Assembly: GCF_902497995.1 (NCBI RefSeq)
Contig: NZ_CABVII010000010.1
Coordinates: forward strand, 124,001 to 188,000
Source: Pseudomonas fluorescens
GTDB taxonomy: Bacteria > Pseudomonadota > Gammaproteobacteria > Pseudomonadales > Pseudomonadaceae
Reading direction: 5' to 3'
DNA length: 64,000 nucleotides
Part shown: positions 62,492 to 64,000 of the stretch, piece after piece
Numbering within the stretch: the first letter of the stretch is position 1
How the letters are laid out: every line of letters starts with the position of its first letter
Translations under genes and position numbers: made by a program
The notes under the pieces: generated by a model
Seen by the model: the letters and a program-made list of their open reading frames with translations, nothing else
Database searches by the model: none
Told to the model about the DNA's origin: nothing

Positions 62492-63784
62492 ATGAAGACA
62501 GGACCAAAAAACACAGCGGCGTATCGTCATGAGGATTTTGCTCTTGGAAAAACCACCGTCGAATCAAGCGTGCGGGTCGAAACGGTCGGCGATCTGGCAA
62601 TGGCGTATAGCCCAGGGGTGGCACAGCCTTGCTTGGCAATCGCGAAAAATCCGGATGACGCTTACCGCTTTACGGGTAAGGGCAATCTCGTCGCAATCAT
62701 TTCCGACGGCTCGTCAATTCTGCATCTGGGCAACCTGGGGTCTCTTGCCAGCAAGCCGGTGATGGAGGGAAAGGCGCTCCTGTTTAGACGCCTGGCCAAG
62801 ATCAACGCGGTAGATATCCAGGTCAACACCAGCGAATCGGCAGCATTCATTGATACGGTCGTTCGCATTGCCGACACCTTCGGTGGCGTACATCTGGATG
62901 GCATGGCTGAGTCTCAGAGCCTGGAGATCGAACAAGCGCTGATCGCTCGATGCGACATCCCGGTGTTCTCAGATGAACCACACGGAATGGCAATCGTTGT
63001 GGTGGCCAGCCTGCTGACGGCATTAAAAGTTCAGGGCAAAAAACTTAAAGACGTCAGAATCGTCTGCGGCCTGCACGGGCGTGCGGCGGTCGAGTGTGTG
63101 AGGTTGCTACTGAACTTGGGAGCCCACAAATCTCGCATTGTCGTAACAACCGGCTGTGTCCGCACGATAGCGCAGTTGGGGCAAACTGTTCAGAATGGAC
63201 TCACACAGCACTCGCCCGCGGCAATGAAGGGATCTGACGTTTTTATTGGTGTTGCAGATCCAGACTGGTTAACACCGGAAGCAATTCTGTCGATGGCAAG
63301 CAACCCCATCGTGTTTGCCTACGCGGGCCCCTTTCAAGCGATTTTGCCTTGGCAGGCTCGTGAAATTCGGACGGATTTAATTCTCGCCACCGACAGCTTC
63401 GATCATCCAAATGAGTTAGCCAACTGCTTGGCTTCGCCCTTCGTCTTCCGAGGAGCCTTGGACGTTAGAGCGCGATGTATAAATGAAGCCATGAAGATTG
63501 CTGCGATCCGTGCTTTGCACCTGCTCGCTTTGCAACCGGTGCCGTTAGACGTACTGCGAACCTACAACGTCGACAGGCTGGTGCTGGGAAAGGATTACAT
63601 TGTTCCCAAGCCTTTGGATGGGCGCTTGCACTCGGTGGTTGCCGGCGCAGTGGCCAGGGCGGCGATTGATTCGGGAGAGGCCAGGATCAGTTTTCCTGCC
63701 CATTACCCGTCTATCTATCCCTTCTTTTACCCGTTTCTGGTTGACGTACCGTCGCCACTTTTTGATCACGGTCAATCTAGCTAG
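62492..63784 (+). CDS. divergent malic-enzyme-like protein
   Basis: Resembles the N-terminal and NAD-binding domains of MaeB-type malic enzyme (430 residues, no phosphotransacetylase domain). Conserved: Tyr39 in AYSPGVAQPC, KGNLVAIISDGSSILHLGNLG and Lys94 in KPVMEGKALLF, the catalytic Tyr-Lys pair. Changed: LEDIKAPE is LDGMAESQ, DDQHGTA is DEPHGMA, the nucleotide loop GAGAAG is GLHGRA, and the DSKG segment is missing. Oxidative decarboxylation of malate is therefore doubtful. It may use another substrate or be regulatory. A ribbon-helix-helix gene follows. Confidence 0.75.
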   Translation: MKTGPKNTAAYRHEDFALGKTTVESSVRVETVGDLAMAYSPGVAQPCLAIAKNPDDAYRFTGKGNLVAIISDGSSILHLGNLGSLASKPVMEGKALLFRRLAKINAVDIQVNTSESAAFIDTVVRIADTFGGVHLDGMAESQSLEIEQALIARCDIPVFSDEPHGMAIVVVASLLTALKVQGKKLKDVRIVCGLHGRAAVECVRLLLNLGAHKSRIVVTTGCVRTIAQLGQTVQNGLTQHSPAAMKGSDVFIGVADPDWLTPEAILSMASNPIVFAYAGPFQAILPWQAREIRTDLILATDSFDHPNELANCLASPFVFRGALDVRARCINEAMKIAAIRALHLLALQPVPLDVLRTYNVDRLVLGKDYIVPKPLDGRLHSVVAGAVARAAIDSGEARISFPAHYPSIYPFFYPFLVDVPSPLFDHGQSS

Positions 63785-63802
63785 CTGTAACGAACCTAAC
63801 CG

Positions 63803-63842
63803 GTGACAAATAACCCTCTGCCTATTATAATTTGATTATCAT
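63803..63842 (+). promoter_or_regulatory. promoter/operator of the ribbon-helix-helix gene
   Basis: GTGACA (63803-63808) and TATAAT (63826-63831) stand 17 bp apart, a strong sigma-70 promoter. The -10 lies in TATTATAATT, one base from the palindrome at 62461, and is followed by ATTATCAT (63835-63842). Autoregulation by the encoded protein is likely. Confidence 0.65.
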
Positions 63843-63869
63843 CGAACGTTTTAGGGTACCGGTAATTCC

Positions 63870-64000
63870 ATGGAAAATAAGACTGCACGATTAACTGTGC
63901 TCATTGATCCCGTCAAGAAAAAAGCACTTGAGGAGCTTTGTGCGTCTCAGGATCTGACGCCTTCTCAGGTCGTTCGTCAGCTTATTCGGGACTACCTGGA
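63870..64000 (+). CDS. ribbon-helix-helix (CopG-like) protein, cut by the window end
   Basis: The first 43 codons read MENKTARLTVLIDPVKKKAL, then EELCASQDLTPSQVVRQLIRDYL. This is a complete ribbon-helix-helix fold: the beta strand TARLTVLID, then two helices. Such proteins bind short palindromes as dimers, and a matching palindrome lies in its own promoter and in that of the gene upstream. The remainder lies beyond the window; it could be an antitoxin or an orphan regulator. Confidence 0.8.
   Translation, partial: MENKTARLTVLIDPVKKKALEELCASQDLTPSQVVRQLIRDYL

Overview
The window reads as a chromosome segment of a Pseudomonas from the fluorescens group. The evidence is gene content and order (rapA, a split-out ccoM, a complete pca cluster, a TtgABC/EmhABC-type efflux operon with its TetR repressor), high-GC codon use, and many copies of the GTGGGAGCGGGCTTGCTCGCGA-type REP repeat typical of that lineage. 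No rRNA, tRNA or CRISPR array was recognised.

Layout. (1) 1-5400 is core: the start of rapA, small conserved proteins, the small cbb3 oxidase subunit ccoM under a tandem Anr-box promoter, and a Pit phosphate transporter. (2) 5372-17412 is the beta-ketoadipate regulon: pcaR, pcaIJF, pcaHG, an MHS-type transporter, pcaB, pcaD and pcaC on the plus strand, followed by an OprD-family porin on the minus strand. An upstream element of the porin is identical over 15 bp to the pcaR promoter box. Together they import protocatechuate-type acids and convert them to succinyl-CoA and acetyl-CoA. (3) 17580-24304 is a tripartite RND multidrug pump operon and its divergent repressor, with a TtgR-type operator between them. 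(4) 24555-33731 holds ordinary chromosomal genes: GNAT, an ECF42-type sigma factor with DGPF and SnoaL-like partners, LysR plus a PACE efflux protein, a ZntB/CorA-like transporter, a GAF histidine kinase, PepSY, GlpQ and a DUF2025 protein.

(5) 33983-43468 is the most interesting part: a compact minus-strand operon of nine or ten genes next to a divergent Lrp/AsnC regulator. In transcription order it encodes a DRE-TIM aldolase/synthase, a haem-oxygenase-like diiron protein, a class IV aminotransferase, a glutathionylspermidine-synthase-like ATP-grasp ligase, an MFS exporter, a GalB-like PIG-L enzyme, an 81-residue protein of unknown type, a RimK-like ATP-grasp ligase, an acyltransferase of the penicillin acyltransferase (C45) family, and possibly a 2Fe-2S ferredoxin. 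Several genes overlap by ATGA. This looks like a pathway that builds an unusual amino acid, joins it by amide bonds and exports it; I do not recognise it as a known cluster. Broken RND and LysR genes lie on its right side, as expected at an insertion scar.

(6) 44343-51973 returns to more ordinary genes (DUF1003, TetR with two palindromic operators, NAPE-PLD-like hydrolase, amidase, two XRE regulators, an AraC fragment). (7) 52447-64000 is accessory DNA: a McrA-like SRA-HNH endonuclease, a BRO-N protein, IS21-family istA/istB, an orphan array of the same terminal repeats, a broken inositol monophosphatase gene, unknown proteins, a cyclopropane fatty acid synthase, a TRIC channel, and a divergent malic-enzyme-like gene followed by a ribbon-helix-helix gene cut by the window end.
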